Assembly: GCF_021608225.1 (NCBI RefSeq)
Contig: NZ_JAKIJS010000001.1
Location: 1,922,001 to 1,986,000, forward strand
Reading direction: 5' to 3'
Length of the DNA stretch: 64,000 nt
Origin: Pseudalkalibacillus berkeleyi
Lineage (GTDB): Bacteria; Bacillota; Bacilli; Bacillales; Fictibacillaceae
Positions within the stretch are counted from its first letter, which is position 1. Each line of letters begins with the position of its first letter. The position numbers were made by a program, and so were the translations under genes. The notes beneath the pieces are model-generated. The model was not told the DNA's origin. It was given only the letters and a program-made list of their open reading frames with translations, and did not search any database. Below are positions 23,914-34,728 of this stretch, piece after piece.

Positions 23914-26556
23914 CTAATTCTTCAATTCTTTAATTCGTTCTTCAACCTTCTGACGGTTATCAAGATACATTTGTTCCTTTGCACGTTCTTCTTCAACAAC
24001 CTTTTCAGGGGCTTTCTTAACGAATCCTTCATTATTTAACTTCTTCTGAACACGATCTACTTCTGAATTCCACTTTTTATATTCGTTTTCTAATCGTTTA
24101 ATTTCCTCTTCAATATCGATTAGTCCTTCTAATGGAAGGAAGATTTCTACTCCACTTACAACTGAAGTCATCGCTTTATCAGGTGCTTCGATATCAAGTG
24201 CCAAAGTTAACGGTTCTGGGTTACAGAAACGATCCAAGTAGGTTCGATTCGTTTCCAGCTGTTTCAATGTTTCTTGATCTCGGGGCTTTAATTGAATTTC
24301 AATTGGCTTACTAGGTGGTACATTCATTTCAGAGCGTGTATTACGAACGGATCGTATGATCTCAGTTAGCAATTTCATTTCTTTTGCAGACTCAACAAAG
24401 TGAAGGTCTTCTCGTTTTTCAGGCCAAGAAGCAACTGTAATGGATTCACCTTCATGTGGAATGTGCTGCCAAATTTCCTCAGTGATGAAAGGCATGAATG
24501 GATGCAACAATCGCATCGTTTGATCAAGTACATATGCGAGCACAGATCTTGTCGTCTTCTTTTGTGCTTCATCTTCTCCATATAAAGGAAGCTTAGCCAT
24601 TTCAATGTACCAATCACAGAAATCATCCCATATGAAGTTGTATAAGGTACGCCCAACTTCACCGAATTCATAAGCATCAATCAGCTTTGTAACCGATTCG
24701 ATCGTTTCATTCAAACGAGTTAAAATCCATTTATCAGCGAGTGATTTTTCTCCGGTTAAATCGATTTCATCGTACGTCATACCGTCCATGTTCATAAGTG
24801 CAAAGCGGGACGCATTCCAAATCTTGTTTCCGAAGTTCCAAGTTGATTCTACTTTTTCCCAGTGGAATCTTAAATCGTTCCCAGGCGCACTACCTGTTGA
24901 TAAGAAATAACGAAGTGAATCTGCTCCGTATTTATCGATGACATCCATAGGATCGACACCGTTTCCAAGCGATTTACTCATCTTCTGACCTTCAGCGTCA
25001 CGAACAAGTCCATGCATTAATACATCTTTAAATGGACGTTCGTCTGTAAACTCCAGTCCTTGGAATACCATACGTGCTACCCAGAAGAAAATAATATCAT
25101 AACCTGTTACGAGTAGATCTGTTGGATAATATCGCTTTAAGTCCTCAGACGTTTTATCAGGCCAACCCATTGTAGAAAACGGCCATAACGCTGAACTAAA
25201 CCATGTATCGAGAACATCTTCATCTTGTTCCCAGTTCTCTGGGTCAGACGGCTCTGTACGTCCTACATAAATCTCACCAGTTTCTTTATGGTACCATGCT
25301 GGAACTCGATGGCCCCACCATAATTGACGACTAATACACCAGTCACGTATATTTTCAATCCAGTTCAAGTAGGTCTTATTAAACCGCTCAGGGACGAAGT
25401 TGACTTTGTCATCGCCTTTTTGTAGTTCAATCGCACGATCTGCAAGAGGTTGCATTTTAACGAACCATTGCGTTGAAAGGTACGGCTCAACTATTGCACC
25501 ACTACGTTCTGAATGTCCTACATTGTGCATGTGTTCTTCAATTTCAAATAATACACCTTGCTCTTGGAGATCTTTGATGATCTGTTTACGACAGGCGAAA
25601 CGATCCATCCCTTTATAAGGACCAGCAGAATCATTCATCGTGCCGTCTTCATTCATGACTAAAATACGTTCAAGACTATGACGGTTACCGATTTCAAAGT
25701 CATTCGGGTCATGTGCAGGTGTAATTTTTACAGCCCCAGAACCAAATTCCATGTCTACATAATCATCCGCTACGATCTCAATTTCACGGTCCGTAATTGG
25801 GAGCTTAACTTTCTTCCCGATCATATGTTGATAGCGTTCATCATCAGGATGTACCGCAACTGCTGTATCACCGAGCATCGTTTCTGGACGAGTCGTAGCA
25901 ATCTCGATATGTCCACTTCCATCAACAAGTGGATATCTCATATGATAAAGCGCACCTTGAACGTCCTTGTATATGACTTCGATATCTGATAAAGCTGTTT
26001 TCGTTTGTGGATCCCAGTTAATGATGTATTCGCCGCGGTAGATCAGACCTTTTTCATATAACGTGACAAATACTTCTCGAACAGCACTTGAAAGTCCATC
26101 GTCAAGTGTAAACCGCTCTCTTGAATAGTCGAGAGACAATCCAATCTTTGACCATTGTTTACGGATGAATTCCGCATATTCGTGCTTCCATTCCCATGAT
26201 TTCTCTAGGAATTTCTCACGTCCTAGTTCGTATCGATTTGTTCCTTCTTCTTTTAGTTTACCTTCAACTTTCGCTTGCGTGGCAATCCCCGCATGATCCA
26301 TTCCAGGTAACCACAATGCATCATAGCCTTGCATACGTTTTGTGCGAATCATGATATCTTGTAACGTTGTATCCCAAGCATGACCTAAGTGAAGTTTCCC
26401 TGTTACGTTCGGTGGTGGGATAACGATTGTGTATGGCTTTTTACCCTCTCCACCTTTTGCTTCAAAAAACTTTCCATCTAACCAATATTGATACCATTTC
26501 GCTTCCGTTTGTTGCGGATCATACTTTGTTGGCATCGAAATTTCCTGCTTAGACAT
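23914..26556 (-). CDS. valS: Valyl-tRNA synthetase
   Basis: 880 residues, class I synthetase. HIGH-type motif [15 protein letters not shown] at about 47-62, KMSKS motif [13 protein letters not shown] near residue 520, an editing domain in between, and a C-terminal coiled coil ([20 protein letters not shown]) that contacts tRNA. It charges tRNA-Val. The gene is controlled by a T-box leader directly upstream. Confidence 0.97.
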   Translation of the reverse strand: MSKQEISMPTKYDPQQTEAKWYQYWLDGKFFEAKGGEGKKPYTIVIPPPNVTGKLHLGHAWDTTLQDIMIRTKRMQGYDALWLPGMDHAGIATQAKVEGKLKEEGTNRYELGREKFLEKSWEWKHEYAEFIRKQWSKIGLSLDYSRERFTLDDGLSSAVREVFVTLYEKGLIYRGEYIINWDPQTKTALSDIEVIYKDVQGALYHMRYPLVDGSGHIEIATTRPETMLGDTAVAVHPDDERYQHMIGKKVKLPITDREIEIVADDYVDMEFGSGAVKITPAHDPNDFEIGNRHSLERILVMNEDGTMNDSAGPYKGMDRFACRKQIIKDLQEQGVLFEIEEHMHNVGHSERSGAIVEPYLSTQWFVKMQPLADRAIELQKGDDKVNFVPERFNKTYLNWIENIRDWCISRQLWWGHRVPAWYHKETGEIYVGRTEPSDPENWEQDEDVLDTWFSSALWPFSTMGWPDKTSEDLKRYYPTDLLVTGYDIIFFWVARMVFQGLEFTDERPFKDVLMHGLVRDAEGQKMSKSLGNGVDPMDVIDKYGADSLRYFLSTGSAPGNDLRFHWEKVESTWNFGNKIWNASRFALMNMDGMTYDEIDLTGEKSLADKWILTRLNETIESVTKLIDAYEFGEVGRTLYNFIWDDFCDWYIEMAKLPLYGEDEAQKKTTRSVLAYVLDQTMRLLHPFMPFITEEIWQHIPHEGESITVASWPEKREDLHFVESAKEMKLLTEIIRSVRNTRSEMNVPPSKPIEIQLKPRDQETLKQLETNRTYLDRFCNPEPLTLALDIEAPDKAMTSVVSGVEIFLPLEGLIDIEEEIKRLENEYKKWNSEVDRVQKKLNNEGFVKKAPEKVVEEERAKEQMYLDNRQKVEERIKELKN

Positions 26557-26664
26557 GGAATCTCCTCCTCTATTATGAATGATTGATTAATGATGTAAGT
26601 GATGATTTACAAAATACGGCAACCTGAATCAACATGTAACTTTATACCTTGTGTTTTTGAAAAA

Positions 26665-26950
26665 AGCTCATAAAACTAAAAAAACCTCTTTCCATCCTCA
26701 AAGGACGAAAGAAGTTCGCGGTACCACCTTTGTTTGTAGTCCAAATTATACGAAACTACACAACTCATCAACGATAACGGATTTGACTCCGACTTCTCCT
26801 ACTATATCATTTCAGAGAAATTGCTCCTGGGCGACATTCAATTGCTACATCCTAAGGAATCTTTCAGCTAATGATTCCTCTCTCTAAAGGGGTTACAATT
26901 TACTCTTCCCAATCACGGCCTAATATTTTAATTTTATTATTCAATATAAG
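26665..26950 (-). promoter_or_regulatory. T-box riboswitch of valS
   Basis: The minus strand carries the diagnostic T-box AGGTGGTACCGCG (26716-26728) followed by a strong stem (about 26680-26712, CTTCTTTCGTCC pairing with GGATGGAAAGAGG) and TTTTTTT. Upstream, AGAGAG pairs with CTCT to close stem I. GAATGTCGCC in the right arm offers GUC, a valine codon, as the likely specifier. In this family uncharged tRNA-Val pairs with the specifier and T-box and switches the leader from terminator to antiterminator. Confidence 0.93.
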
Positions 26951-26958
26951 TACTATCT

Positions 26959-26987
26959 AGTTTACTTATGAAATTTATTGTAGTCAA
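26959..26987 (-). promoter_or_regulatory. Sigma-A promoter of the valS leader
   Basis: Minus strand TTGACT (26982-26987), 17 bp, then TAAACT (26959-26964), just upstream of the T-box leader. Confidence 0.75.
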
Positions 26988-27084
26988 TAGGCTTTCCACT
27001 TTTTTTGATTTTTAAACAAAAATGGGCACCATTTATGGGCTTCTGTCATAGCTTATAGAAACCTATTGCATAGAAAGGAGCAAC

Positions 27085-27285
27085 ATGATGAGGAGAAGGC
27101 GGGGTTTTGACAAGAATCGATTCCACTTTCATTTGCGTCAGTTTCGTGCAATTTGTGCGCAATTCGTCTTTCCATTGCTCATATTTCAAGGCATACGTAC
27201 AATTTTATTTCCATCCCCGTTTGACATTTTCCTCGTTGTCTTACTATTAGGCATTCACTTGGCGATTTATTATGAGTTCTGGTGA
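27085..27285 (+). CDS. 66-residue basic membrane protein, unknown function
   Basis: Starts MMRRRRGFDKNRF with a clear ribosome binding site (AAAGGAG, 4 bp before the first ATG, 7 bp before the second). The first 28 residues are strongly basic and rich in H, R and F. The rest has two hydrophobic stretches (FVFPLLIFQGIRTILF and IFLVVLLLGIHLAIYYEF), probably two membrane helices. It is one of few plus-strand genes here and lies between valS and ysxE. The function is unknown, but the site and composition argue that it is real. Confidence 0.6.
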   Translation: MMRRRRGFDKNRFHFHLRQFRAICAQFVFPLLIFQGIRTILFPSPFDIFLVVLLLGIHLAIYYEFW

Positions 27286-27300
27286 TCAGAAACGAAAATA

Positions 27301-27375
27301 GCTGACTCTTTAGAAGAGCCAGCACCTCCAGTAAGGTTGATTTTCAGTTTTACAAGAGCTGATTGGAGGCGCTGG
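27301..27375. terminator. Overlapping alternative hairpins between convergent genes
   Basis: A near-perfect stem, GCTGACTCTT with AAGAGCCAGC (27301-27322), shares its 3' arm with a second, longer stem, CCAGCACCTCCA (27319-27330) and TGGAGGCGCTGG (27364-27375). The two cannot form together. They lie between the convergent 66-residue gene and ysxE and probably end one or both transcripts, though no long T-run follows. Confidence 0.5.
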
Positions 27376-27388
27376 TTAGTTTGATCCA

Positions 27389-28399
27389 TTACTCTTGTTC
27401 CGGTATTGCTTCTTGCAGAAATCGATCTGCAAATCGATCTAATGCTTTCATGACATTCAATTTTCGGTCCAATTTGCGGACAAGGTCCAGTTGAGACGTA
27501 CTTGGAGAACCTTGATACGTTTGGATTGTAGAAAATACAGGCTCAGGGAATTTCAAGTAACTAGCGAGTAAAACCTTTTCTTCTATTAGAAGAGGTAGAT
27601 GGCTCTCATATCGGTTCAGCCATTCTAATGCGGAATACTCACTCCACTCTGGATATTGTGCTGCTGCTCTAAAGAAATAGGCTAGATCTCGAACTGGCGT
27701 ATCCAAAATCGCCCGTTCAAAATTAATAAAGTTCCCTTCACCAAATTGGTCTTGAACAACATGCCCTCGGAATGGACGACCGTGGCATAGTACGCTTCGA
27801 TACCGTTTATTCTGTTCACAGGTTGAGTACCATTCATTCACCTTATGTTTCGCCTCTTCAGCTATTCGCATCATTTTATGAAATTGAGATAAATAACGAA
27901 GTTCAAAAGGTGAAATGTAGGTTTGCCTTTCAGCTAGCTCTGTGAATCTTTCCATTTCAAGCTGTCGTTGTTCGAAACGCTTTAATAATCCGGTGTAAGA
28001 ATCTTTAACTACATCTTCTGAAAAAGTTTGGGCCTTGACAGTATTTGCATGCAGTTTTCCGAGTTCATCTATAATGAATTCCTCATATGCAAAATCATTT
28101 CTACCATCATGCTCATACCACTTCGTTACATAATAGTAACGATTGTTCACCACTACATAAGGATCCCCATATTTGGTTGGCGTAATCGGCACAACATGAT
28201 CATACGTTAACTCATGCAACCGTTCCATACAATGGAGAAACCAAGTCATTTGTTCAGGTCCCATATCTGTTTCTTTTAATGCATACGTTCCTTTTCGAGT
28301 GGTGATTTTCTGTACCTTTCCATATGCTTCAACCTTATCAGGGAATAAATCATAATAGTAGAGAATGAGACCGTCGATTGAAATAGATGATGCCCTCAT
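27389..28399 (-). CDS. ysxE: YsxE-like spore coat protein, CotS kinase-like family
   Basis: 336 residues of the CotS/aminoglycoside-phosphotransferase-like fold. The ATP lobe holds GTYALKETD, and the catalytic loop region reads VLCHGRPFRGHV instead of the HGD-type loop, with INFERAILDTPVRDLAYF after it. The altered loop suggests a pseudokinase. YsxE-type proteins are recruited to the spore coat with SpoVID in the same region. The ATG at 28399 overlaps the upstream stop as ATGA, so the longer frame starting at 28438 is rejected. Confidence 0.85.
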   Translation of the reverse strand: MRASSISIDGLILYYYDLFPDKVEAYGKVQKITTRKGTYALKETDMGPEQMTWFLHCMERLHELTYDHVVPITPTKYGDPYVVVNNRYYYVTKWYEHDGRNDFAYEEFIIDELGKLHANTVKAQTFSEDVVKDSYTGLLKRFEQRQLEMERFTELAERQTYISPFELRYLSQFHKMMRIAEEAKHKVNEWYSTCEQNKRYRSVLCHGRPFRGHVVQDQFGEGNFINFERAILDTPVRDLAYFFRAAAQYPEWSEYSALEWLNRYESHLPLLIEEKVLLASYLKFPEPVFSTIQTYQGSPSTSQLDLVRKLDRKLNVMKALDRFADRFLQEAIPEQE

Positions 28400-29307
28400 G
28401 TGATCACCTTCTTTGAGCGATGATCGATCCAATGACACACTTCTTCAACAAGGGTCCGATTCGCTTCCCACTCTCGTTCAAATTGATCGAGCGTTGCACT
28501 AGTGGTATTCGTTTCACCAGACTCTAATCGTTGAATACACCGTTGTACTTCTCTCGGCGCAATAAGTTCTGCAGCTAAGAGCTGATCATATCCTCCCTCA
28601 ATAGGGAACGTTTCGTGAATTGAGTCTAGTAATTTATAAAGGGATTGGGTATCCGTTGAAATTCTCCAATCTGAAAGCAATTCACATAACCCTTGAAGTC
28701 CTCTTTGCGGCTCACCTTCTCCACCTTGCCAAAAAAATCGACCATGCACACGTTTACCTTGGTGTGTCATGAGTGTTGATTCTAGGTAAGGTATTTTCAG
28801 GTGACGATAACGGCTTCTTATATTATCAAATGTCGTTAACCTTTTCCTTGCCTCAGGTATACTCCTGTTTAATAAAGGGAGATTCAAATCAGTCCTATGC
28901 AAACCAAAAGACCGATACAACTCATCTCTCGATTCTTGAACATGTTCTTGGTTATCACTCATCTGGTTGATACTATTGGTAAGTAACCTACCGATCAGGA
29001 ACCCCCAATTTTGTTCATATCCATTCTTCGGAAATGGTTCATACCTTTCATCATGAAGAGTGAGAAAGCTTCCCTCGTATGGCAAATGCCATTTACCTCT
29101 ACGTGTTCTAATCATTCTATCCGTTAATAGATCATTACTTTCAAGTTGTTCTCTCCAATGGAAATGCCAATTCATTAATTGTTCGCTTGACCAAATTCGT
29201 AATCGCTTCGTTCCCGAATCTGTTTCCATTACTTCATTTTTCTGTTTCCATCGGAGAGGTTTTAACGCGTAATTTTCTTCAATAAGCTCCAATATATCCA
29301 TACTCAT
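28396..29307 (-). CDS. Divergent CotS/YsxE-like protein, unknown function
   Basis: 303 residues. No family was recognised with confidence, but parts mirror the neighbouring ysxE product: VHGRFFWQGGEGE in place of CHGRPFRGH, and DQLLAAELIAPREVQRCIQRL in place of EKVLLASYLKFPEPVFSTIQTY near the C-terminus. No kinase lysine or HGD motif is seen. It lies between spoVID (12 bp upstream) and ysxE (ATGA overlap downstream), an extra gene compared with the B. subtilis order. By context it is probably a spore-coat or coat-assembly factor produced by tandem duplication. Confidence 0.7.
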   Translation of the reverse strand: MSMDILELIEENYALKPLRWKQKNEVMETDSGTKRLRIWSSEQLMNWHFHWREQLESNDLLTDRMIRTRRGKWHLPYEGSFLTLHDERYEPFPKNGYEQNWGFLIGRLLTNSINQMSDNQEHVQESRDELYRSFGLHRTDLNLPLLNRSIPEARKRLTTFDNIRSRYRHLKIPYLESTLMTHQGKRVHGRFFWQGGEGEPQRGLQGLCELLSDWRISTDTQSLYKLLDSIHETFPIEGGYDQLLAAELIAPREVQRCIQRLESGETNTTSATLDQFEREWEANRTLVEEVCHWIDHRSKKVIT

Positions 29308-29319
29308 CGCGCCACCATC

Positions 29320-30420
29320 CTAACGAGGAGCCGATACTGGAATATATAAAATTTGTCCCTCTTCAATTTCTTCACTCTCTAACCGATTCACACGCATGAG
29401 ATGACTCGCTGGCACATCGTATTTTCCGGCGATCGTATCTAATGAATCTCCAGCTTGCGTGATGCACATTTTCATTTTTGTAAGAACTTCCTCATCTCTT
29501 GTGACCATACTGGTTAGATAAAGTGCATTTTCTTCACGCTGTGGACGATTGCTGTTATCCGATTCGCTTGAATCATCGTCCTCTTCGTACTCTTCGTACT
29601 CATAATCGTCCTCTTCATAACTGTATTCTTCTTCGTATTCCTCTTCCACGTAGTTTTGATTTTCTGATGAGTACATTTCATCTCTATACGGTTGTTGAGG
29701 TGGTTGTTGGTATTCAGGACCCCTCATATAATTAACGGAAAACTCTTCAGAAGCTCTTTGATCCTCAGTTCTTCCTGAGAATCCCACTTGCGGTTCTCGT
29801 CTAGGAGCTTGATACTCTGTCTCCTCTACCTTTTCTGCTTGACCGTAAGATTGTGGTGCTCTTCTTGACTCAAATTCTAGAATTGGGAATGGATTTGCAT
29901 TTTCTTCTGAGAAGTCATATTGACTTTCTTCCTCTACCATTACTTCCTCAGACGCATATGAGTCCGCATACGTCTCTTCATCTTGATTTTCGTAAACGCC
30001 AGATACACAAATTGAAGCAGATACTTCTATGCATGACGGAGTAGGCAGATCATAATCGAATTGTTCTACAGCAACATAAAGCTCATCAGCATTTTGAACT
30101 CGACTTTTCGGTAACGTGATATCAACTGGGAATCGGTGATCTAACTTTACTGTCTCCTCTTGCATGTCCTCTAGTTGCGAAAATGATCGATAGCTTAATG
30201 GATTTACAGAGTTTGATTCTTCTGGTTGATCCTCACTTTTATAACTGTACTCGCCAGTTAAACATAAATAACCTTTAATGCACACCTGATCTTCCGTTTC
30301 CTCAATCGTTACATTTGGATCAAGCGCAATGTTATAAAGCTCATCAACCTCCTGTCCCTTATTGAGCCAAACTGATTCCTCTATTGAAAATTGTAGCTTA
30401 GACGGATTGCGTTCTGTCAA
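29320..30420 (-). CDS. spoVID: SpoVID, spore coat assembly protein with LysM domain
   Basis: 366 residues. N-terminal SpoVID domain LQFSIEESVWLNKGQEVDEL (9-28) and beyond, an extended acidic E/Y/D-rich middle (about 160-300), and a C-terminal LysM domain (MKMCITQAGDSLDTIAGKYD to ILYIPVS). In B. subtilis it enables coat encasement by binding SpoIVA and SafA. The TTG start at 30420 follows GGGGGAG at good spacing. It is probably sigma-E controlled, together with the two coat-like genes after it. Confidence 0.92.
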   Translation of the reverse strand: MTERNPSKLQFSIEESVWLNKGQEVDELYNIALDPNVTIEETEDQVCIKGYLCLTGEYSYKSEDQPEESNSVNPLSYRSFSQLEDMQEETVKLDHRFPVDITLPKSRVQNADELYVAVEQFDYDLPTPSCIEVSASICVSGVYENQDEETYADSYASEEVMVEEESQYDFSEENANPFPILEFESRRAPQSYGQAEKVEETEYQAPRREPQVGFSGRTEDQRASEEFSVNYMRGPEYQQPPQQPYRDEMYSSENQNYVEEEYEEEYSYEEDDYEYEEYEEDDDSSESDNSNRPQREENALYLTSMVTRDEEVLTKMKMCITQAGDSLDTIAGKYDVPASHLMRVNRLESEEIEEGQILYIPVSAPR

Positions 30421-30461
30421 AGCAAACTCCCCCTCTCAACACAATTATTCCTGTACAATAC

Positions 30462-30488
30462 AGATGTATGTATGAGAGCTGATTTTAT
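30462..30488 (-). promoter_or_regulatory. Candidate sigma-E promoter of spoVID
   Basis: Minus strand ATA (30486-30488), 15 bp, CATACATCT (30462-30470), about 40 bp before the spoVID start. The spacing is 1 bp short of the usual range, so the call is weak. Confidence 0.3.
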
Positions 30489-30548
30489 ACCTAAAGAAAA
30501 CTTGGCAAAACTACTGCCTCCTAAAAAATCCTCCTCTCTTTACTTATC

Positions 30549-30580
30549 AAAAAAGGGAGCATGGCTATCGCCAAACTCCC
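30549..30580 (-). terminator. Terminator of the hem operon after hemL
   Basis: Minus strand GGGAGTTTGGC pairs with GCCATGCTCCC (with a bulged centre) and is followed by TTTTTT, 25 bp past the hemL stop. Confidence 0.85.
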
Positions 30581-30605
30581 AAAAGTTGTATTGATTGTGC
30601 AAAAC

Positions 30606-31916
30606 TTATTTTTGAAGCATGTCAGCTACAGCTTTAAATGCATGGTGACTGGCTTCAATAGTTTTTTCTATATCTTCATCTGTATGTTTTGTAGATAAGA
30701 ACAACCCTTCATATTGAGATGGTGGTACGGAAATCCCTTGCTCGATCATCGTTTGGAAATATGTCGTAAAAGCTTCTAGGTTTGAAGAACTTGCTGTTTC
30801 ATAGTTCACGACTTCACGATCTGTGAAGAAGAAGCCAACCATCGACCCAGCTCGATTAATGTGGTGCGGAATGCCGTATTTTGAAGCAGCTTCAGATAGA
30901 CCTTCTGCTAACCGTTCTGCTTTTCTATTGAATTCATCATAAGATTCTTCAGAAAGCTGACGTAATGTTTCGTAACCCGCAGTCATTGCAAGAGGGTTCC
31001 CAGATAAAGTACCTGCTTGATAAATCGGTCCACTTGGTGCGATTTGATCCATAATCTCTTTCTTCCCACCATAGGCACCTACTGGTAGTCCGCCACCGAT
31101 GACCTTTCCGAGACAAGTTAAATCTGGAGTGACATCATAATGACCTTGAGCACATTGGTAGCCGACACGGAAACCAGTCATCACTTCATCAAAGATCAGA
31201 AGTGAACCATGTTTCGTAGTGATTTCTCGTACAAACTCAAGGAATCCGTCATTAGGTGGCACAACACCCATATTTCCGGCTACCGGCTCCATAATTAAAC
31301 CTGCGATGTCATCTCCATATTGTTCAAAAGCATAACGAATACTTTCTTCGTCATTATAAGGAACGGTTATCGTATTCATCGCAATGGACTCCGGTACCCC
31401 TGGACTATCCGGTAATCCTAGAGTTGCTACTCCTGAACCCGCTTTTATTAACAATGAATCTCCGTGACCATGATAACATCCTTCAAATTTAAGGATTTTA
31501 TTACGTCCCGTATATCCTCTTGCCAAGCGTAGCGCGCTCATCGTTGCTTCAGTTCCCGAATTAACCATTCGGACAACCTCAATTGAAGGGACTCGCTCAA
31601 TTACTAATTCTGCAAGCTTCGTCTCCATTTCATGAGGTGCACCAAAGCTAGTCCCTAATTCTGTTGTCTTCTTAAGAGATTCAACGACTTGATCATCAGC
31701 ATGACCAAGAATGAGTGGTCCCCAACTTAGGACGTAGTCAATATACTCGTTTCCATCTAAGTCATAAATTTTTGATCCTTTTCCGCGGTTCATGTAAATC
31801 GGATCCATGTTCACCGAGTTAAATGCACGAACAGGACTGTTTACGCCTCCTGGCATTAACGGTGTTGCCTTTGAGAAAGCTTCCTTTGATTTGTCAAATG
31901 AACGATTTGTCATCAT
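30606..31916 (-). CDS. hemL: Glutamate-1-semialdehyde 2,1-aminomutase
   Basis: 436 residues, PLP enzyme of class III aminotransferase fold. [16 protein letters not shown] contains the cofactor-contacting aspartate, and the PLP lysine lies in [19 protein letters not shown]. It converts glutamate-1-semialdehyde to 5-aminolevulinate, the second step of C5 haem synthesis after HemA. It is the last gene of hemAXCDBL, 19 bp after hemB. Two adjacent ATGs occur at the start (31916, 31913). Confidence 0.96.
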   Translation of the reverse strand: MMTNRSFDKSKEAFSKATPLMPGGVNSPVRAFNSVNMDPIYMNRGKGSKIYDLDGNEYIDYVLSWGPLILGHADDQVVESLKKTTELGTSFGAPHEMETKLAELVIERVPSIEVVRMVNSGTEATMSALRLARGYTGRNKILKFEGCYHGHGDSLLIKAGSGVATLGLPDSPGVPESIAMNTITVPYNDEESIRYAFEQYGDDIAGLIMEPVAGNMGVVPPNDGFLEFVREITTKHGSLLIFDEVMTGFRVGYQCAQGHYDVTPDLTCLGKVIGGGLPVGAYGGKKEIMDQIAPSGPIYQAGTLSGNPLAMTAGYETLRQLSEESYDEFNRKAERLAEGLSEAASKYGIPHHINRAGSMVGFFFTDREVVNYETASSSNLEAFTTYFQTMIEQGISVPPSQYEGLFLSTKHTDEDIEKTIEASHHAFKAVADMLQK

Positions 31917-31934
31917 TACACCCTTCCTATCTCA

Positions 31935-32912
31935 TTATCTTTCGTCAATATAACGCGCTGCATCCTTTGCAAAATAAGTAATAATTAAGTCTGAACCAGC
32001 TCGCTTCATTCCAATCAGCTTTTCCATTACGATCGATTTCTCGTCTACCCAACCATTTAATGCAGCAGCTTTAATCATCGAATACTCACCACTTACATTA
32101 TAAGCAACGAGAGGCAGTGGGAAGCGATCCTTTATTTCTCTTATAATGTCTAGATAAGCAAGTGCAGGTTTGACCATTAAGAAGTCAGCACCTTCATCAT
32201 AATCAGATTGCGCCTCACGGATTGCCTCTAATCGATTCGAAGGATCCATTTGATAAGTTTTTCGATCACCAAACTGAGGAGAACCTTGAGCTGCATCTCG
32301 GAATGGACCATAGAATGCAGATGCATATTTCACTGCGTAGGACATAATAGGTATATCCTGATACCCAGCTTCATCTAGTCCCGCACGGATAGCCGCTACA
32401 AATCCGTCCATCATATTAGAAGGAGCAATGATATCTGCTCCTGCCTTCGCTTGTGATACTGCAGTTTGTGCTAATAACGTTAATGATTCATCGTTCAATA
32501 CATCACCCTCATGAATGACACCGCAATGTCCATGGTCTGTGTACTGACATAAACACGTATCTGCAATAACGGTTAGCTGCGGGTAATTTTCTTTAACAAA
32601 TGCAATCGTTTGTTGAATAACCCCTTCTTCCGCATACGCAGAAGTCCCCTTCTCATCCTTGTCCTTCGGAACACCGAATACGATGATGGATTGAATACCT
32701 AATCCAACAATCTCATCTAACTCTTCATCTAATCGATCTAAAGAATATTGATAAATGCCCGGCATTGAAGGTACTTCCTTCTTCACGTCCTTACCCTCGA
32801 TGATAAATAATGGATAGATAAGATCTTCTTTATGTAGTGCTGTCTCTCTCACAAGTGCTCTCATGCTGTCTGAGTTTCTCAAACGGCGATGGCGTTGAAA
32901 TATATTGTTCAA
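31935..32912 (-). CDS. hemB: Porphobilinogen synthase (5-aminolevulinate dehydratase)
   Basis: 325 residues. The zinc-binding cysteines are in [15 protein letters not shown], and the two Schiff-base lysines are in [17 protein letters not shown] and [13 protein letters not shown]. It condenses two 5-aminolevulinates to porphobilinogen. It starts 2 bp after the hemD stop, so it is tightly co-transcribed. Confidence 0.97.
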   Translation of the reverse strand: MNNIFQRHRRLRNSDSMRALVRETALHKEDLIYPLFIIEGKDVKKEVPSMPGIYQYSLDRLDEELDEIVGLGIQSIIVFGVPKDKDEKGTSAYAEEGVIQQTIAFVKENYPQLTVIADTCLCQYTDHGHCGVIHEGDVLNDESLTLLAQTAVSQAKAGADIIAPSNMMDGFVAAIRAGLDEAGYQDIPIMSYAVKYASAFYGPFRDAAQGSPQFGDRKTYQMDPSNRLEAIREAQSDYDEGADFLMVKPALAYLDIIREIKDRFPLPLVAYNVSGEYSMIKAAALNGWVDEKSIVMEKLIGMKRAGSDLIITYFAKDAARYIDER

Positions 32913-32914
32913 TG

Positions 32915-33697
32915 TTACTCCTCCTTTTGAATAAAGGACTCAATCGAATCGACTAAGCCGTCAATCGTATATTCTTTTGCAATGATATTTGCGCTTATCC
33001 CATATTCTTTAAGTGCGTTAGCTGTAATCGGTCCAATGCACGCTGTGTAACGATCATTTAACGAAAAGTCTTCTCCAACTATTTTGAAAAAGAAATGAAC
33101 AGTTGATGGACTTGTAAAAGTTAAAATATCAATATGCTGATCCATCACTTCTCTTAACTTAGTTTGATGCTTTGGGTCAAAATACGTCTCATATAGAATG
33201 ACATCATGGACATCTAAGCCAAATTCTCTAAGTGAATCCTTAATGGTCGATCTTGATAAATTACCGTGTGGAATGAATACACGATCTGACCGGTCCGTTT
33301 GAGTTTTAAATTCAGTTACAAACTGCTCTCCAACAAACTCAGAAGGGTAGAAGTCTACCTTCACACCTAAATCTTTAAGTAAATGATACGTTTTTCTTCC
33401 GATTGCTGCAATTTTACATGCTTGCAACCTGCTTATAGGTAGTTTTTCTTCGTTCATCAATTGGATAAAAAAACGAACAGCATTTTGAGATGTAAAAACA
33501 ATCCATTGAAAATCATCGACCTGATGGATGGCTTGTCTCACATTTGACGTATCATCTGGTAACCGAAAAGAAAGGAGGGGGATGACAAGCGCTTCCCCTC
33601 CTTTTTTTTCAATTTCACGAACAAAAGGAAGCGCCTGTTCCTCAGATCTCGTTATTAATATTTTCTGACCTGATAAAGGCTTCTCCCGTTTCATCAT
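32915..33697 (-). CDS. hemD: Uroporphyrinogen-III synthase
   Basis: 260 residues of the two-lobed HemD fold. Conserved segments include [13 protein letters not shown] in the first lobe and [14 protein letters not shown] followed by [13 protein letters not shown] in the second. It cyclises hydroxymethylbilane with inversion of ring D. The ATG overlaps the hemC stop by 4 bp. Confidence 0.93.
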   Translation of the reverse strand: MMKREKPLSGQKILITRSEEQALPFVREIEKKGGEALVIPLLSFRLPDDTSNVRQAIHQVDDFQWIVFTSQNAVRFFIQLMNEEKLPISRLQACKIAAIGRKTYHLLKDLGVKVDFYPSEFVGEQFVTEFKTQTDRSDRVFIPHGNLSRSTIKDSLREFGLDVHDVILYETYFDPKHQTKLREVMDQHIDILTFTSPSTVHFFFKIVGEDFSLNDRYTACIGPITANALKEYGISANIIAKEYTIDGLVDSIESFIQKEE

Positions 33698-34632
33698 GAC
33701 TGATCAAGCTCCTCTTTAACTTGATCTAATATATCTTTTGCGCCTCGTTCATCTAGGCGTTTAGCTAACACTGTTCCAATCTCTTCAGGATTTGTGCCTT
33801 CAATTGTATCTTTAATAATTGTTTTACCGTCAGGCGTTGATACAAATCCAGTCAATTTAATGATACTTGACTCGGAATCAAGCTCAGCAAGTCCACCAAT
33901 CGGAACTTGGCATCCCCCTTCAAGTGTTCTTAAGAATGCACGTTCAGCTTTTACCGTATCGAATGTCTCTGGACAATTAATCTTCTCTAACCAAGACTTT
34001 AATTCTTGGTCTGTTTCACGACATTCAATAGCAAGTGAACCTTGTCCTACTGCAGGGATACAAACGTCTTGTTCTAAATACTCAGTAACGATGTCATCTG
34101 ACCAACCCATACGTTTAAGTCCTGCTGCTGCAAGGACAATCGCGTCGTAATTATCCGTTTCAAGTTTAGAAATCCTTGTGTCAATATTACCACGAATCCA
34201 TTGAATCTTAATATCCTGACGCTTCGCTAATAGTTGTGCGCCTCTTCTGAGACTACTCGTACCTATTACTGATCCAGCTGGAAGATCTTCAAATTTGGTA
34301 TGATTCTCAGAAATGAGTGCATCACGATAGTCTTCACGTGGAGGTGTGCATGCTAACTCCAATCCATCAGGAAGAACCGATGGCATATCTTTCATACTAT
34401 GAACTGCAAAATCAATTTCTTCGTCAATCATTGCTTGTTCAATTTCTTTAACGAATAATCCCTTTCCACCAACTTTGGATAGAGTTACATTTAGAATTTG
34501 ATCACCTTTTGTGACGATCTCTTTAATTTCAAACTCGAATGGTGCACCCGCTTTTTTCAACTGATCAATCACCCAACGTGTTTGGGTCATTGCTAATTTA
34601 CTTCTACGAGAACCGACAACGATCTTTCGCAT
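33694..34632 (-). CDS. hemC: Porphobilinogen deaminase (hydroxymethylbilane synthase)
   Basis: 312 residues beginning with the typical [14 protein letters not shown]. The cofactor-attachment cysteine lies in [12 protein letters not shown], and the catalytic [11 protein letters not shown] is present. It polymerises four porphobilinogens on a dipyrromethane primer. It sits between hemX and hemD. Confidence 0.97.
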   Translation of the reverse strand: MRKIVVGSRRSKLAMTQTRWVIDQLKKAGAPFEFEIKEIVTKGDQILNVTLSKVGGKGLFVKEIEQAMIDEEIDFAVHSMKDMPSVLPDGLELACTPPREDYRDALISENHTKFEDLPAGSVIGTSSLRRGAQLLAKRQDIKIQWIRGNIDTRISKLETDNYDAIVLAAAGLKRMGWSDDIVTEYLEQDVCIPAVGQGSLAIECRETDQELKSWLEKINCPETFDTVKAERAFLRTLEGGCQVPIGGLAELDSESSIIKLTGFVSTPDGKTIIKDTIEGTNPEEIGTVLAKRLDERGAKDILDQVKEELDQS

Positions 34633-34728
34633 AATTGGCCTCCAAACTGAAAATTTATTTCAATAAATATTTGATATTTTTTTGTGTATATGAAGGTATC
34701 GATGTACAACTTATCCTACAAGGTACCA

